From contig JAOTWB010000018.1 of the NCBI GenBank assembly GCA_029863125.1, positions 1 to 46,209 on the forward strand: a stretch of 46,209 bases of DNA, written 5' to 3'. The first letter of the stretch is position 1. Each line of letters starts with the position of its first letter. A model generated the notes under the pieces. The model saw only the letters and a program-made list of their open reading frames with translations, was not told the DNA's origin and did no database searches. The DNA comes from Gammaproteobacteria bacterium (GTDB lineage: Bacteria > Pseudomonadota > Gammaproteobacteria > Steroidobacterales > Woeseiaceae). Shown piece by piece: positions 8,918-17,104 of this stretch. A program made the position numbers and the translations under genes.

Positions 8918-10168
8918 ATGAACGGTTATCGCTGTCTTTCCTGCGCGGCGACCCAGGGCCCGGAGTTTGCCGGGTTCCTCTGCCCTTCCTGTGGCGGTAA
9001 TCTCGATATCACCTACGACTATGAGGCGGTCGCCGGGAATATCGAGCGACTGGGCACGGACAGAGCACGATACCTCTTCAGCTATGCGCCGTTTCTTCCC
9101 GTCAAGACGCCGGCTTCTCGTTTCCCGCTGCGAATCGGAGCAACGCCGCTCTATGCCGCCAGACGACTCGGACAGTCGCTGGGCCTGCGCAATCTTTACC
9201 TGAAAGACGATACGGTCAACCCGAGTGCGTCCAGTAAAGACCGCGCGAGTGCCGTAGCGGTTCGCCGGGCCATGGATATCGGCGCAAACATCGTTTCCGT
9301 CGCCAGTACCGGTAACGCGGGATCTTCACTTGCGTGTGTTGCGGCGGCCGTTGGCATGCGGGCCGTCGTATTCGTTCCCGAAACGGCACCGGCCGCGAAG
9401 CTTGTGCAGGCGCTATCGTTCGGTGCCACCGTGTTGGCGGTTCGCGGCAGCTACGACGACGCCTTCGATTTGTGCCGGACCGCTTCGGACGAGTTCGGCT
9501 GGTTCAATCGTAGTACGGGTTACAACCCGTTTACCCGGGAAGGCAAGAAAATCTGCGCGTATGAAATATGGGAGTCGCTGGGCGGACGCGTCCCAGACCG
9601 TATCGTAGTGCCCACGGGCGACGGCAATTTGCTGAGCGGCATGTGGAAAGGCTGGTGTGATCTGAAAAACATCGGACTGACCAAACAAATGCCGAAGATT
9701 GATTGTGCCCAGTCGGAGTCCAGCGCGGCGATCAGCAACACGGTTCGCAGAATTCGCGACGGCAGGCCATCCAGGATTGACTGGTCAACCGTCGTGGTGG
9801 ACGAAGTTAACGCCACGAGCATCGCCGATTCCATCGCGGTCGATCGGCCGCGTGATGGCCTGGCGGCGGTGCGGGCAATCGTTGAGTCCGGCGGTGAAAC
9901 CGTAACGGTTGCGGATGAGGACATCCTCGCGGCCATTACCGAGATGGCGCGGCTGTCCGGCGTCTTTCCCGAACCGGCTGCCGCGGCACCGTGGGCTGCG
10001 GTCAGGAAAATGGTTCGGAACAAGACCATGGAGAAGGACGAACTCGTCGTCTGCCTGGTATCGGGAAGCGGCCTCAAGGATGTTGGCAGTACGCAGAAGG
10101 CGGCCGGCCGACCCACTGTAATCGACACCTCCATCGAAGCCGTCAGAGACGTCCTCGCTGCGCGATAA
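8918..10168 (+). CDS. Threonine-synthase-like PLP enzyme with N-terminal zinc ribbon
   Basis: This 416-aa fold-type II PLP enzyme starts with a CxxC...CxxC zinc ribbon (C6, C9, C22, C25), as many archaeal/bacterial ThrC-type proteins do. The Schiff-base lysine is K107 in NPSASSKDRA; ASTGNAGSS is the substrate loop and PTGDGNLLSG the phosphate loop. ATG 8918 is preceded by GAAGGAG (8904-8910), which overlaps the carbamate kinase stop, so it is the last gene of the operon. Threonine synthase (O-phosphohomoserine to threonine) is the nearest named activity, but the operon has no hom or thrB. A lyase role on a purine-derived amino acid, complementing the other PLP enzyme at 4235-5707, is equally plausible. 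No thrC symbol is given for that reason. Confidence 0.78.
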   Translation: MNGYRCLSCAATQGPEFAGFLCPSCGGNLDITYDYEAVAGNIERLGTDRARYLFSYAPFLPVKTPASRFPLRIGATPLYAARRLGQSLGLRNLYLKDDTVNPSASSKDRASAVAVRRAMDIGANIVSVASTGNAGSSLACVAAAVGMRAVVFVPETAPAAKLVQALSFGATVLAVRGSYDDAFDLCRTASDEFGWFNRSTGYNPFTREGKKICAYEIWESLGGRVPDRIVVPTGDGNLLSGMWKGWCDLKNIGLTKQMPKIDCAQSESSAAISNTVRRIRDGRPSRIDWSTVVVDEVNATSIADSIAVDRPRDGLAAVRAIVESGGETVTVADEDILAAITEMARLSGVFPEPAAAAPWAAVRKMVRNKTMEKDELVVCLVSGSGLKDVGSTQKAAGRPTVIDTSIEAVRDVLAAR

Positions 10169-10170
10169 CG

Positions 10171-10218
10171 GGGACATTCCTGATCCAACGTCTTAGTACG
10201 TTAAATCAGGAATGTCCC
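10171..10218. repeat. REP-like perfect palindrome / bidirectional terminator
   Basis: Arms GGGACATTCCTGAT (10171-10184) and ATCAGGAATGTCCC (10205-10218) are perfect 14-base inverted copies. Inside the 20-base centre a second stem (AACGT 10187-10191, ACGTT 10198-10202) can extend the hairpin. It lies between two convergent genes and would stop transcription from either side, although no U-run follows. The arm sequence resembles REP-type palindromes associated with RAYT transposases (recalled, not searched). One half encodes the last eight residues and stop of the DapA-like gene. I see no second copy in this window. Confidence 0.7.
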
Positions 10219-11122
10219 AATGGGCGTCGTCGAGCCGGTCGGCCAGTTCGCCGCCCCGCTCGACGGACATGGCTCTCAATGGCGGACGCACGTTAGCCCA
10301 GCGCGGGTCGCCGGTGGCCATTGCAAGCAAGCGCTTCTGCGCCGGAATCGGCGAATATTCATCCACCAACAGGCGAAAGCGTTTGACGATCTCGTGCAGC
10401 TCCCTGGCGGCGATGACATCGCCCTGCTCGTAACGGTCGACCACGGTGGCGATGGCGCGGGCATTGAGGTTCGCTGATGCGCTGATGCAACCCGCCGCAC
10501 CGAATTCCATCGCATCGATCAGCGGCAGTTCCGAGCCCGGGTAAACGGTCAAACCGTCAATTTCCAGCAGCGCCCGCGTGTTCGCCCAGTCACCGGAACT
10601 GTCCTTGATGCCGATAATCTGTTCCGGGAATTCAAGATGCAAACGCGCGGCAAGGGCCGGCGGCACGCCGACGATGGCGATCGGAGGAATGTGGTACAGA
10701 TAAATACGCGCGTCCGGACCGATGGTCAGGATCAGCTGTCGGAAATAGTCGTACAGACCGTCGTCCGTGACGCCTTTGTAATAGAACGGCGGCAGGGTCA
10801 TGACGGCGTTGCAGCCCATGTCGAGACAGGCGCGCGACAGGCGAGCCGTGTCGGCAACATTCGACAGCCCGGTCCCCGGGATCATCGTGGCCGGGTCGAT
10901 GCCGCCGTCGACCAGGGCCCGTACCGCGGCAATCCGTTCGTCAATGCCGACCGACAGGGCTTCGCCCGTCGTGCCGAACGGCGCGATACCGACGCAGCCC
11001 TGTTCGAACAGCCATTTTGCGTGTGCCACATAAAGATGCCGCGCTACCGACAGATCATCATTGAACGGTGTCAGGATTGGCGCGATTACCCCAGGGCTCT
11101 TCATGCTGCGATTGTCACTCAA
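10193..11122 (-). CDS. DapA-family aldolase (dihydrodipicolinate synthase-like)
   Basis: This 309-aa (beta/alpha)8 class I aldolase belongs to the DHDPS/N-acetylneuraminate lyase family. Visible features are the PFGTTGEALS phosphate/substrate loop (residues ~49-58), the catalytic tyrosine in YLYHIP (~141-146), and the Schiff-base lysine in GIKDSSGD (~170-177). Its length fits the family (290-310). It converges on the purine-type operon and shares only the intergenic palindrome with it. The last residues (from the Asp-Ile-Pro near the end) and the TAA stop lie inside that palindrome, so the natural C-terminus was probably replaced by repeat DNA. The substrate is uncertain: this family includes many pyruvate-dependent sugar-acid and amino-acid aldolases, and nothing nearby proves a lysine-biosynthetic role. 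It is transcribed divergently from the DUF6455 gene. Confidence 0.8.
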   Translation of the reverse strand: MSDNRSMKSPGVIAPILTPFNDDLSVARHLYVAHAKWLFEQGCVGIAPFGTTGEALSVGIDERIAAVRALVDGGIDPATMIPGTGLSNVADTARLSRACLDMGCNAVMTLPPFYYKGVTDDGLYDYFRQLILTIGPDARIYLYHIPPIAIVGVPPALAARLHLEFPEQIIGIKDSSGDWANTRALLEIDGLTVYPGSELPLIDAMEFGAAGCISASANLNARAIATVVDRYEQGDVIAARELHEIVKRFRLLVDEYSPIPAQKRLLAMATGDPRWANVRPPLRAMSVERGGELADRLDDAHWDIPDLTY

Positions 11123-11236
11123 TTCAGTCCCGATTGTCAGTGCCGGCCGAACCGCCTGGTGGAAGATACGTAGTTTGCTTTGCTTTCCGCAGTCGTACAG
11201 TTAATGGATTCCTCACCTGAGAAGGAGGATCGGATC

Positions 11237-11563
11237 GTGAGTATATCCCTGTTTCAGATCCTGGCTGCTCTGCTGATGCTTGCAGCGGCTGTCGCCCTCG
11301 TCGTCGCCTACCGCAAATACCTGGCGGCCGGTTCCGAGCGACGCATGAGAAGCATGCTCGAAACCGTCGGCCTCGATTCCAAGGTCCTTGCGAGTGCCGA
11401 CACCAACGCCATCGTTCGCGAAATTCGACAGCGCTGCCGTAGCTGCTCGGCCGAGGACGTCTGCGAGCACTGGCTTGCAGGCAAGACAGCAGGCGACAAC
11501 AGCTTTTGCCCCAATGCGAAGGTATTTGATGAACTCCGGAAGACCCGCGGCGCCCCGTCCTGA
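11237..11563 (+). CDS. DUF6455-like membrane protein with four-cysteine C-terminal motif
   Basis: This 108-aa protein has an N-terminal transmembrane helix (~residues 3-26) followed by a soluble domain with RCRSC, VCEHWL and SFCPNA motifs, four cysteines in all. That pattern is the one I associate with DUF6455, a family of unknown function. GTG 11237 is chosen because AAGGAGG occurs at 11222-11228 with ideal spacing; upstream ATG codons at 11180 and 11204 lack such a site. The cysteines could bind a metal or a FeS cluster on the cytoplasmic face. The gene is divergent from the DapA-like gene and convergent with the FNR end of the rnf operon, so it is probably a single-gene unit. Confidence 0.7.
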   Translation: MSISLFQILAALLMLAAAVALVVAYRKYLAAGSERRMRSMLETVGLDSKVLASADTNAIVREIRQRCRSCSAEDVCEHWLAGKTAGDNSFCPNAKVFDELRKTRGAPS

Positions 11564-11707
11564 TCGGTATTAAGACTCACGCGAGCCGGCGGACGGTGCG
11601 AATTAGTTGCGGCCGGGCAATCGCAGTACTTGGCCGGACATACTTCAGCAATCCTGCCGGTGTCGATTCCGACATGTTTCGAATTGACAGGCCCACAGAC
11701 TCAGCGG

Positions 11708-12568
11708 TCAATACAGGAGCTCGGCCCACCTACCTGCGTCGATGAGTGCGCTCTTCTTCTTCGACCACAGTTCTCGAGATCCGACCATGTTGGAGAACAG
11801 CTTATCGAGTGCATCGCGGATCGGGACGAGCCCCGCAACATACACGTGGGTGTGTTCGTCCTCGAGCATGCTGAGGATTTCCTTGCTGCGACTTTCGATC
11901 GCGAAATCCCACGCGATCGGGTCCGCCCAGTTCGGGCGCGGGCTCAACGCCCGGATTGCTTCAAACGTTTCCTCGTCATAGTAGCGCGCGAAGTCATCGC
12001 GTTTGTCGTTCATGTAAAGCAGCTCGAGGCCAGACTGCGCGCCATATAGCAGGATGACTTTGCCTTCCCAGTCGCCGACCTCCCGATAAATATGTTTGAT
12101 GAAGGCGCGAAAAGGGGCAATGCCGGTACCGAGACCGATCAGCAGAAGGTTCGCGCTCTTGTCTTCCGGCACCTTGAACGGCAGACCGAATGGACCGGTT
12201 ATGGAAACCTTATCGCCCGGCTTGCGGTCACAAAGGTAGTTGGAGTTGACGCCTGCGTACTTTTCGCCGCTGTAGTCGTCGATGTAATCACAGCGCCGCA
12301 CAACTAACGTAATCTCGGGTTTGCCCTTGACCTTTGCAGCCGGCGTGTCCGCAACCGTGTACAGCCGGTGGTGCAACGAGCCACCAAATTCCTTCGGACC
12401 TTCGACGAGTACACCGACGCTCTGTCCGATTTCGAAGTCGAACTCAGGTCGATCCACTTCGAGCACGAGTTCCCGCACTTCGGCATCGGCGCCTTCGTCC
12501 GTAATGGGTTCTGTACTTAGGACTGTCGCCAAATAGCGAGGTTCTTTCGGATAGTCTTCAAGACGCAT
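11708..12568 (-). CDS. Ferredoxin/flavodoxin-NADP+ reductase-like flavoprotein
   Basis: This 286-aa FAD/NAD(P)-binding oxidoreductase of the FNR superfamily has the FAD motif HHRLYTVAD (~residues 75-83, RxY[ST]), the GPFG loop, LLIGLGTGIAPFRAF (~146-160, pyridine-nucleotide binding), and VYVAGLVPIRDAL near the C-terminus. It would exchange electrons between ferredoxin and NADP(H) in the cytoplasm. ATG 12568 is used because AAGGAG lies seven to eight bases upstream; a GTG three codons earlier sits on top of that site. It overlaps the small NqrM-like gene by 11 bases and so is the last gene of the Rnf/PFOR operon. Context suggests it lets the same ferredoxin pool feed NADPH, beside Rnf feeding NADH. 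A different redox partner is possible. Confidence 0.8.
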   Translation of the reverse strand: MRLEDYPKEPRYLATVLSTEPITDEGADAEVRELVLEVDRPEFDFEIGQSVGVLVEGPKEFGGSLHHRLYTVADTPAAKVKGKPEITLVVRRCDYIDDYSGEKYAGVNSNYLCDRKPGDKVSITGPFGLPFKVPEDKSANLLLIGLGTGIAPFRAFIKHIYREVGDWEGKVILLYGAQSGLELLYMNDKRDDFARYYDEETFEAIRALSPRPNWADPIAWDFAIESRSKEILSMLEDEHTHVYVAGLVPIRDALDKLFSNMVGSRELWSKKKSALIDAGRWAELLY

Positions 12569-12791
12569 GAGGAGCACTCCTTTTCGCTCTTTTCCCGTCA
12601 GGGGCGGGTACTGCAGCAGAATCGAATTTGTCGGAACCGCAGCCGTTAAAACAAGTCGAGGCGTCGCAGGCGTTGTCCGAGCAACTCGCCTTCCGCCGCT
12701 CTTTCAATGCGCTGTCAAAAACGATAATCCGAAGCGCAATCATCGCCGCGATGGCAACTGTTGCAATGATAACGCCGATTACAAGGTTCAT
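12558..12791 (-). CDS. NqrM-like small membrane protein with four cysteines
   Basis: This 77-aa protein has one N-terminal transmembrane helix (~residues 3-24) followed by a short Cys-rich tail with C37, C42, C47 and C51. That architecture and size match NqrM (DUF539), the factor that helps place the iron centre between NqrD and NqrE. RnfA and RnfE are the homologues of those two subunits. Its ATG overlaps the rnfA stop (ATGA, 12788-12791), so it is translationally coupled to exactly the subunit it would mature. E. coli rnf operons lack such a gene. The assignment rests on architecture and position rather than clear sequence identity. The downstream FNR gene overlaps its end. Confidence 0.68.
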   Translation of the reverse strand: MNLVIGVIIATVAIAAMIALRIIVFDSALKERRKASCSDNACDASTCFNGCGSDKFDSAAVPAPDGKRAKRSAPHAS

Positions 12792-13369
12792 CTGCCCAAC
12801 CCCGCAAATCCCATGAAACCCATGGACAGAATTCCCGCGACGACCAGCGCGGCGGCGGTTCCCTTGAAGAGTTCGGGTACGTCCGCGAGGTCGAGTTTCT
12901 CGCGAATGCCCGCCATCAGTACGAGCGCCAGCGCGAAGCCGGCACCGGCACCCAATGCGTAAACGATCGCCTGCGTGAATCCATAACCCTTGTTGGTCTG
13001 AAACAACGCAAGGCCGAGAATTGCACAGTTCGTCGTAATCAGCGGCAGGAAGATACCCAGCGCACGAAACGTGGGCGGACTCAGCTTGCGCATCAACATC
13101 TCGACGAGTTGAACGGTCGACGAAATCACGAGGATGTACGAGATGATGCGCAGGTACGGCGCGTTGATCGCTTCCAGTATCAGGTTGATGCCAAACGCGC
13201 AGACCGAGGCGACGAGCATGACGAATCCGACCGCGCCGCTCATGCGAACGGCTGTTTCGAGCTTGGCCGACACGCCGAAGAACGGGCATATGCCGAGAAA
13301 GTAGGCAAGCACGAAGTTGTTGATCAGCGCCGCGTTCAGGAAGATCGACCAGTAACCCGGGTCGTTCAT
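12788..13369 (-). CDS. rnfA: Rnf complex membrane subunit RnfA
   Basis: This 193-aa integral membrane protein has about six transmembrane helices, the same length as E. coli RnfA. Cysteines in LGICPFFG (~residues 25-32) and TTNCAILG (~111-118) occupy the places that, with the matching RnfE cysteines, hold the intramembrane 2Fe-2S centre described for NqrD/NqrE and Rnf. It would carry electrons across the inner membrane between the FeS and FMN subunits during ferredoxin:NAD+ oxidoreduction coupled to Na+ or H+ transport. The start overlaps the rnfE stop (13366-13369), and its stop overlaps the NqrM-like ATG. Confidence 0.93.
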   Translation of the reverse strand: MNDPGYWSIFLNAALINNFVLAYFLGICPFFGVSAKLETAVRMSGAVGFVMLVASVCAFGINLILEAINAPYLRIISYILVISSTVQLVEMLMRKLSPPTFRALGIFLPLITTNCAILGLALFQTNKGYGFTQAIVYALGAGAGFALALVLMAGIREKLDLADVPELFKGTAAALVVAGILSMGFMGFAGLGR

Positions 13370-14019
13370 GACGCCACCTCCCCGGCCCGATCATCGCCCT
13401 CTTTCTCGGCATTCGCCTCGCGCTGGCGGATCCAGTTGACGACCAGCAGCCACATCGCCATTGCAAAGAAACCGCCGCTGGGCAGCACCATGACAGTCCA
13501 GGTCTGGAATCCGTCCGGGAACATGTCGACGCCGAACAGCGTGCCGCTGCCGAGGATCTCCCGCAATACCCCGATGAAGAACAGCGCGACAGTGAAGCCC
13601 ACGCCCATGCCCAGTGCGTCCAGCATCGCGCGTCCGGGGTTGTGCTTGGACGCGAAGGCCTCGGAACGGCCCAGGATCAGGCAGTTCACGACGATCAACG
13701 CGATGAAGGCGCCCAGCGCCCGGTGCAGCTCGATGCTGATCGCCATGATCGCGTAGTCCACGCAGGTCACGAAAGTCGCGATGATGCAAATGTAGCTGAC
13801 AATGCGCGCCTCACGCGGTATGAAGTTACGCAGCAGCGACACCGACAGGCCGGCCATCAGCAGCACGAAGGTCGTTGCGAGCCCCATGGCCAGCGCATTG
13901 ATCGCAGTGTTGGATACGGCCAGCGCCGGGCACATGCCGAGAACCTGGATGAAGACCGGGTTTTCTCGCCACAGCCCCTTGATGAATTCGTCGGTCGGGC
14001 TTACCTGCTTCAGCGCCAC
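13366..14019 (-). CDS. rnfE: Rnf complex membrane subunit RnfE
   Basis: This 217-aa polytopic membrane protein is the RnfA/RnfE-family paralogue, with ENPVFIQVLGMCPALA at the N-terminus and VVNCLILG in the middle; the two cysteines mirror those of RnfA. Length is close to the usual 205-235. It forms the antiparallel partner of RnfA around the membrane iron-sulfur centre. It begins three bases after the rnfG stop and overlaps rnfA by 4 bases. A charged C-terminal tail (~185-217) faces the cytoplasm by the positive-inside rule and is slightly longer than in many homologues. Confidence 0.93.
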   Translation of the reverse strand: MALKQVSPTDEFIKGLWRENPVFIQVLGMCPALAVSNTAINALAMGLATTFVLLMAGLSVSLLRNFIPREARIVSYICIIATFVTCVDYAIMAISIELHRALGAFIALIVVNCLILGRSEAFASKHNPGRAMLDALGMGVGFTVALFFIGVLREILGSGTLFGVDMFPDGFQTWTVMVLPSGGFFAMAMWLLVVNWIRQREANAEKEGDDRAGEVAS

Positions 14020-14022
14020 GCT

Positions 14023-14712
14023 CTACTCCTCAACTGACAGCGCTGGTTGGAACAGCCGGCCGTCCCGCTCGAGCACGGGCAGCCAGGCACTCGAGCCCTG
14101 GTGCAGGATCGCGCCTATGGCGTCGGAGGTGATCGTGGCCCCGGTGATGCCATCGAGCTGCCACGGCTCGGTTTTTTCGCCTTCCTTGACCGTCACGATG
14201 GCGTTCGCCAACGCCGTGCCGTCCTCGTTCAGCCGCGCATCGAGTGCCTCGAAATTGGCCAGGAAGTGCGGCTCGATCTCGACCTTGTCACCGAGGCCAG
14301 GCGTCTCTTTACTTTCCAGCACTTTGAAACCGACGATCGCCTGGCGTTCGAACGAGTACGCGTACAGGATCCGGATGTTGTCCGCGTAGCCCATCCCCTG
14401 CGCGGTAATGACCGCGCCGACGAGTTCACCTTCGGCGCCGTAGCCCAGGAACACGGGCAGGTCGGCCGGCTCAGCGGCCGCGACCAGCGCGCCGTCGGCA
14501 TCGAGGGTGACCTCCGCTGTCGATCTCGAGGCCGGCAGAACTTCGGCAACCGCATTGCTGAGAAACCGTGCCTTGTTGTCGGCGATGCGCTCGGCGGTAG
14601 CCTCGAACACCGTCACGATCAGCAGTGCGCAGAACGCGCCGATGCCCACGATCGAGCGATACATCGACCAGGCGGAGGTCCGTTTCTGTTCGATGGGCGC
14701 CGGCGCGTTCAC
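14023..14712 (-). CDS. rnfG: Rnf complex FMN subunit RnfG
   Basis: This 229-aa protein has one N-terminal membrane anchor (~residues 18-38) and an extracytoplasmic FMN-binding domain. The covalent-FMN motif reads DGITGATITS (~187-196); T195 corresponds to the flavinylated threonine of the (S/T)GATxT consensus. Flavinylation would need an ApbE enzyme, which is not encoded in this window. It overlaps rnfD by 4 bases and is followed by rnfE after three bases. A Gly-Leu-Gly-Asp-Lys segment before the FMN site is typical of RnfG/NqrC. It passes electrons between the membrane centre and the covalently bound FMN of RnfD. Confidence 0.93.
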   Translation of the reverse strand: MNAPAPIEQKRTSAWSMYRSIVGIGAFCALLIVTVFEATAERIADNKARFLSNAVAEVLPASRSTAEVTLDADGALVAAAEPADLPVFLGYGAEGELVGAVITAQGMGYADNIRILYAYSFERQAIVGFKVLESKETPGLGDKVEIEPHFLANFEALDARLNEDGTALANAIVTVKEGEKTEPWQLDGITGATITSDAIGAILHQGSSAWLPVLERDGRLFQPALSVEE

Positions 14713-15728
14713 CTCGCCCCCCTGCCGGTACCGAACACCCTCGGCTGGATCAGGTTGTCGATATGCGGCGACACCGCGTTTGCCAGCAGGATCGCGTACA
14801 TCACGCCCTCCGGCATGCCGCCCCAGAAGCGAATCACGACCACCAGCACGCCGATCAACAGCCCGTAAAGCCAGCAGCCCGCGTTCGTGATCGGCGAGGC
14901 CACCATGTCAGTGGCCATGAACACCGCGCCAAGCATCAGGCCGCCCGAGAACAGCATGAACACGGGTCCGGGATAGGTCACCGGGTCGTACAGCTGGAAG
15001 ACCCAGGTCATCGCCGCGACGGTCAGGAAAATCGATGCCGGGATGCGCCAGTTCATCATGTTGCGCGCCACGAGGTAAATGCCGCCCAGCAGGATCAGCA
15101 CGCCGCAGGTTTCACCGACTGAGCCCGACGTCAGGCCGCCCATCAGTTCGCGGCTTCCGGCGAACTGGCCCTCGAATTTCATCAGCGCCAGCGGCGTCGC
15201 CGTGGTCACCGCGTCGTAGGTCGGTTCCCAGAACGGCGTCGCCAGCACCGAGCTGGGAATGTCTTCAAAGCGGCCCTCTGCGAAGGGCAGCTGCCAGTGG
15301 GTCATGGGCTGGGGAAAGGCCGCCTGCAGGAAGGCGCGTCCAACCAGCGCCGGGTTAAAGGCGTTCATGCCCAGCCCGCCGAACAGGAACTTGGCAACCG
15401 CCACGCCGAACACCCCGCCCATGAACACCATCCACAGCGGCAGGTCCGGCGGCAGAATCAGGCCGTATAACAGTCCCGTGATCGCCACCGACCAGTCGCC
15501 GACGGTGGACGGCTTGCCGGTCCAGCGGCACAGCCAGTGTTCCGTCAGCACACAGCTAGCCGTCGCAACGACTATAACGAGGGCGGCACCTGTGCCGAAG
15601 GCGTAGACCGCGAATGCCGTAACGGGCAGCAGCGCCAGGAACACGTTGCGCATGATGATATCGGTGCTGGCACCGTCAGTGACATGCGGCGACGAGCCAA
15701 TCTCGAGGTGTTTGTATAGCCTGGCCAT
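14709..15728 (-). CDS. rnfD: Rnf complex membrane subunit RnfD
   Basis: This 339-aa polytopic membrane flavoprotein of the RnfD/NqrB family has about nine to ten hydrophobic segments. GGLGMNAFNPALVGRAF (~residues 122-138) is the conserved family block. AVTTATPLALMKF (~164-176) is the covalent FMN site, with the threonine of ATPLA as attachment residue. Length fits E. coli RnfD (352). It is thought to be the ion-translocating subunit. Its start overlaps the rnfC stop by one base (TGATG type, 15726-15730) and its end overlaps rnfG, so stoichiometric translation is likely. Confidence 0.93.
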   Translation of the reverse strand: MARLYKHLEIGSSPHVTDGASTDIIMRNVFLALLPVTAFAVYAFGTGAALVIVVATASCVLTEHWLCRWTGKPSTVGDWSVAITGLLYGLILPPDLPLWMVFMGGVFGVAVAKFLFGGLGMNAFNPALVGRAFLQAAFPQPMTHWQLPFAEGRFEDIPSSVLATPFWEPTYDAVTTATPLALMKFEGQFAGSRELMGGLTSGSVGETCGVLILLGGIYLVARNMMNWRIPASIFLTVAAMTWVFQLYDPVTYPGPVFMLFSGGLMLGAVFMATDMVASPITNAGCWLYGLLIGVLVVVIRFWGGMPEGVMYAILLANAVSPHIDNLIQPRVFGTGRGAR

Positions 15729-17068
15729 CAGGCGGCGCTCTGTTTACGGACCATCTTCTTGGCCATGCGGAAATACTGGACCAGCGGGATGTGCGACGGG
15801 CACACATAGGTGCAGGCACCGCACTCGAAGCAGTCCATCAGGTGCCAGGACTCCGCCATCTGCTCGTATTCCTCGTTTTTTGCCAGGATGCCGAGCTGCG
15901 ACGGGTTCAGGAAGACCGGGCAGGCCTCGACGCAGCGCGCGCAGTGGATGCAGGGGTAGACTTTCTTGTGGCCGGTCGCGCCGCCGGTCTCGGCGCTCGT
16001 GAAAGCCGTGATACCGGAGGTCCCCTTGGTAATCGGGATGTCCAGGTTGGAAACGGTCGGTCCCATCATCGGGCCGCCCATGAACACGCGCGAAAGGTCT
16101 TCGACGGGAGCGCACTGCTCCAGCGCGAAGCGCACCGGCGTGCCGATGGGAATGCGGTAATTGCCTTTCTTTTCCACGCCCGGGCCGCCGATGGTGATCA
16201 CGCGCTCCTGAATGCCGCGCCCGCGCGGCAACAGGCGGCCGATTTCGGCGGTGGTCGCCACATTGCAACAGATCGCGTTGATGTCGGCCGGCAGGCCACC
16301 GGACGGCACCTCGCGACCGAGCAAAGCGCTGAAGATCATCTTTTCCGCGCCCTGCGGATATTTCACCGGCGACACGCGCACCTCGACCGGCAGGTCGTCA
16401 GGCCGAGTGTCCCGAAACTGCTGAGCAGCAAGGGGCTTGTTCGCCTCGACGGCGATGATGACCTCGGAGGTCCCGGTCGCCCGCATCAGGTAGCGGATGC
16501 CCATGAACACGTCCTCGGTCTGCTCCAGCATCACGCGGTAGTCGGTGGTCAGGTACGGCTCGCACTCCACGCCATTGATGAACAGCGTGTCCAGTCGCTT
16601 GCCCTCCGGCGGCTTTAGCTTGACGTGGGTCGGAAAGGCCGCACCACCGAGGCCGACGATGCCGGCGTGCTGGATCGCCGTGATGATTTCGTCCGGTGTG
16701 GCGTCGAGGCTGCAGGGCTCGCCGTCGTCGATTTCCTGGGTCGAGGCCGGGTAAGGCTCGATGTAGATGCTCTCGACCTTGGTGCCGCTGATGCTCGGCG
16801 CCAGAGTGATTCGACGCACCCGACCTGAGGCCGGCGCATGCATCGCCACCGACATGAAGCCGTCCGGTGCGGCAATCGTCTGCCCGCGGACAACCTCCTG
16901 GCCCTCGCGCACAACGGGCTTCGCCGGCTTCCCCAAATGCTGGCTGAGCGGCACGATCAGCACCGGCGCGAACGGGAACTGGCGTATCGCGAGATCCGCC
17001 GTGTCGTCTTTCATTTCGGGCGGGTGCACGCCGTGCCTGAAGGTATTTTTGCGGAGCCGTTCAAGCAT
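15728..17068 (-). CDS. rnfC: Rnf complex NADH-binding FeS/flavin subunit RnfC
   Basis: This 446-aa peripheral subunit is homologous to NuoF/NqrA. An N-terminal barrel/hammerhead region is followed by the NADH/FMN Rossmann-type domain with GLGGAAFPTHVKL (~residues 142-154) and NGVECEPYLTTD. Two C-terminal 4Fe-4S motifs begin at C373 (CxxCxxCxxxCP) and C413 (same spacing). This is the short form: E. coli RnfC (~740 aa) carries an extra Ala/Lys-rich repeat tail that is absent here. It would reduce NAD+ with electrons arriving through the membrane subunits. It follows the PFOR gene by 36 bases. Confidence 0.93.
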   Translation of the reverse strand: MLERLRKNTFRHGVHPPEMKDDTADLAIRQFPFAPVLIVPLSQHLGKPAKPVVREGQEVVRGQTIAAPDGFMSVAMHAPASGRVRRITLAPSISGTKVESIYIEPYPASTQEIDDGEPCSLDATPDEIITAIQHAGIVGLGGAAFPTHVKLKPPEGKRLDTLFINGVECEPYLTTDYRVMLEQTEDVFMGIRYLMRATGTSEVIIAVEANKPLAAQQFRDTRPDDLPVEVRVSPVKYPQGAEKMIFSALLGREVPSGGLPADINAICCNVATTAEIGRLLPRGRGIQERVITIGGPGVEKKGNYRIPIGTPVRFALEQCAPVEDLSRVFMGGPMMGPTVSNLDIPITKGTSGITAFTSAETGGATGHKKVYPCIHCARCVEACPVFLNPSQLGILAKNEEYEQMAESWHLMDCFECGACTYVCPSHIPLVQYFRMAKKMVRKQSAA

Positions 17069-17104
17069 CTCAGGGAGCCGTCATCCTCACGTTTTCAGCC
17101 GGCA

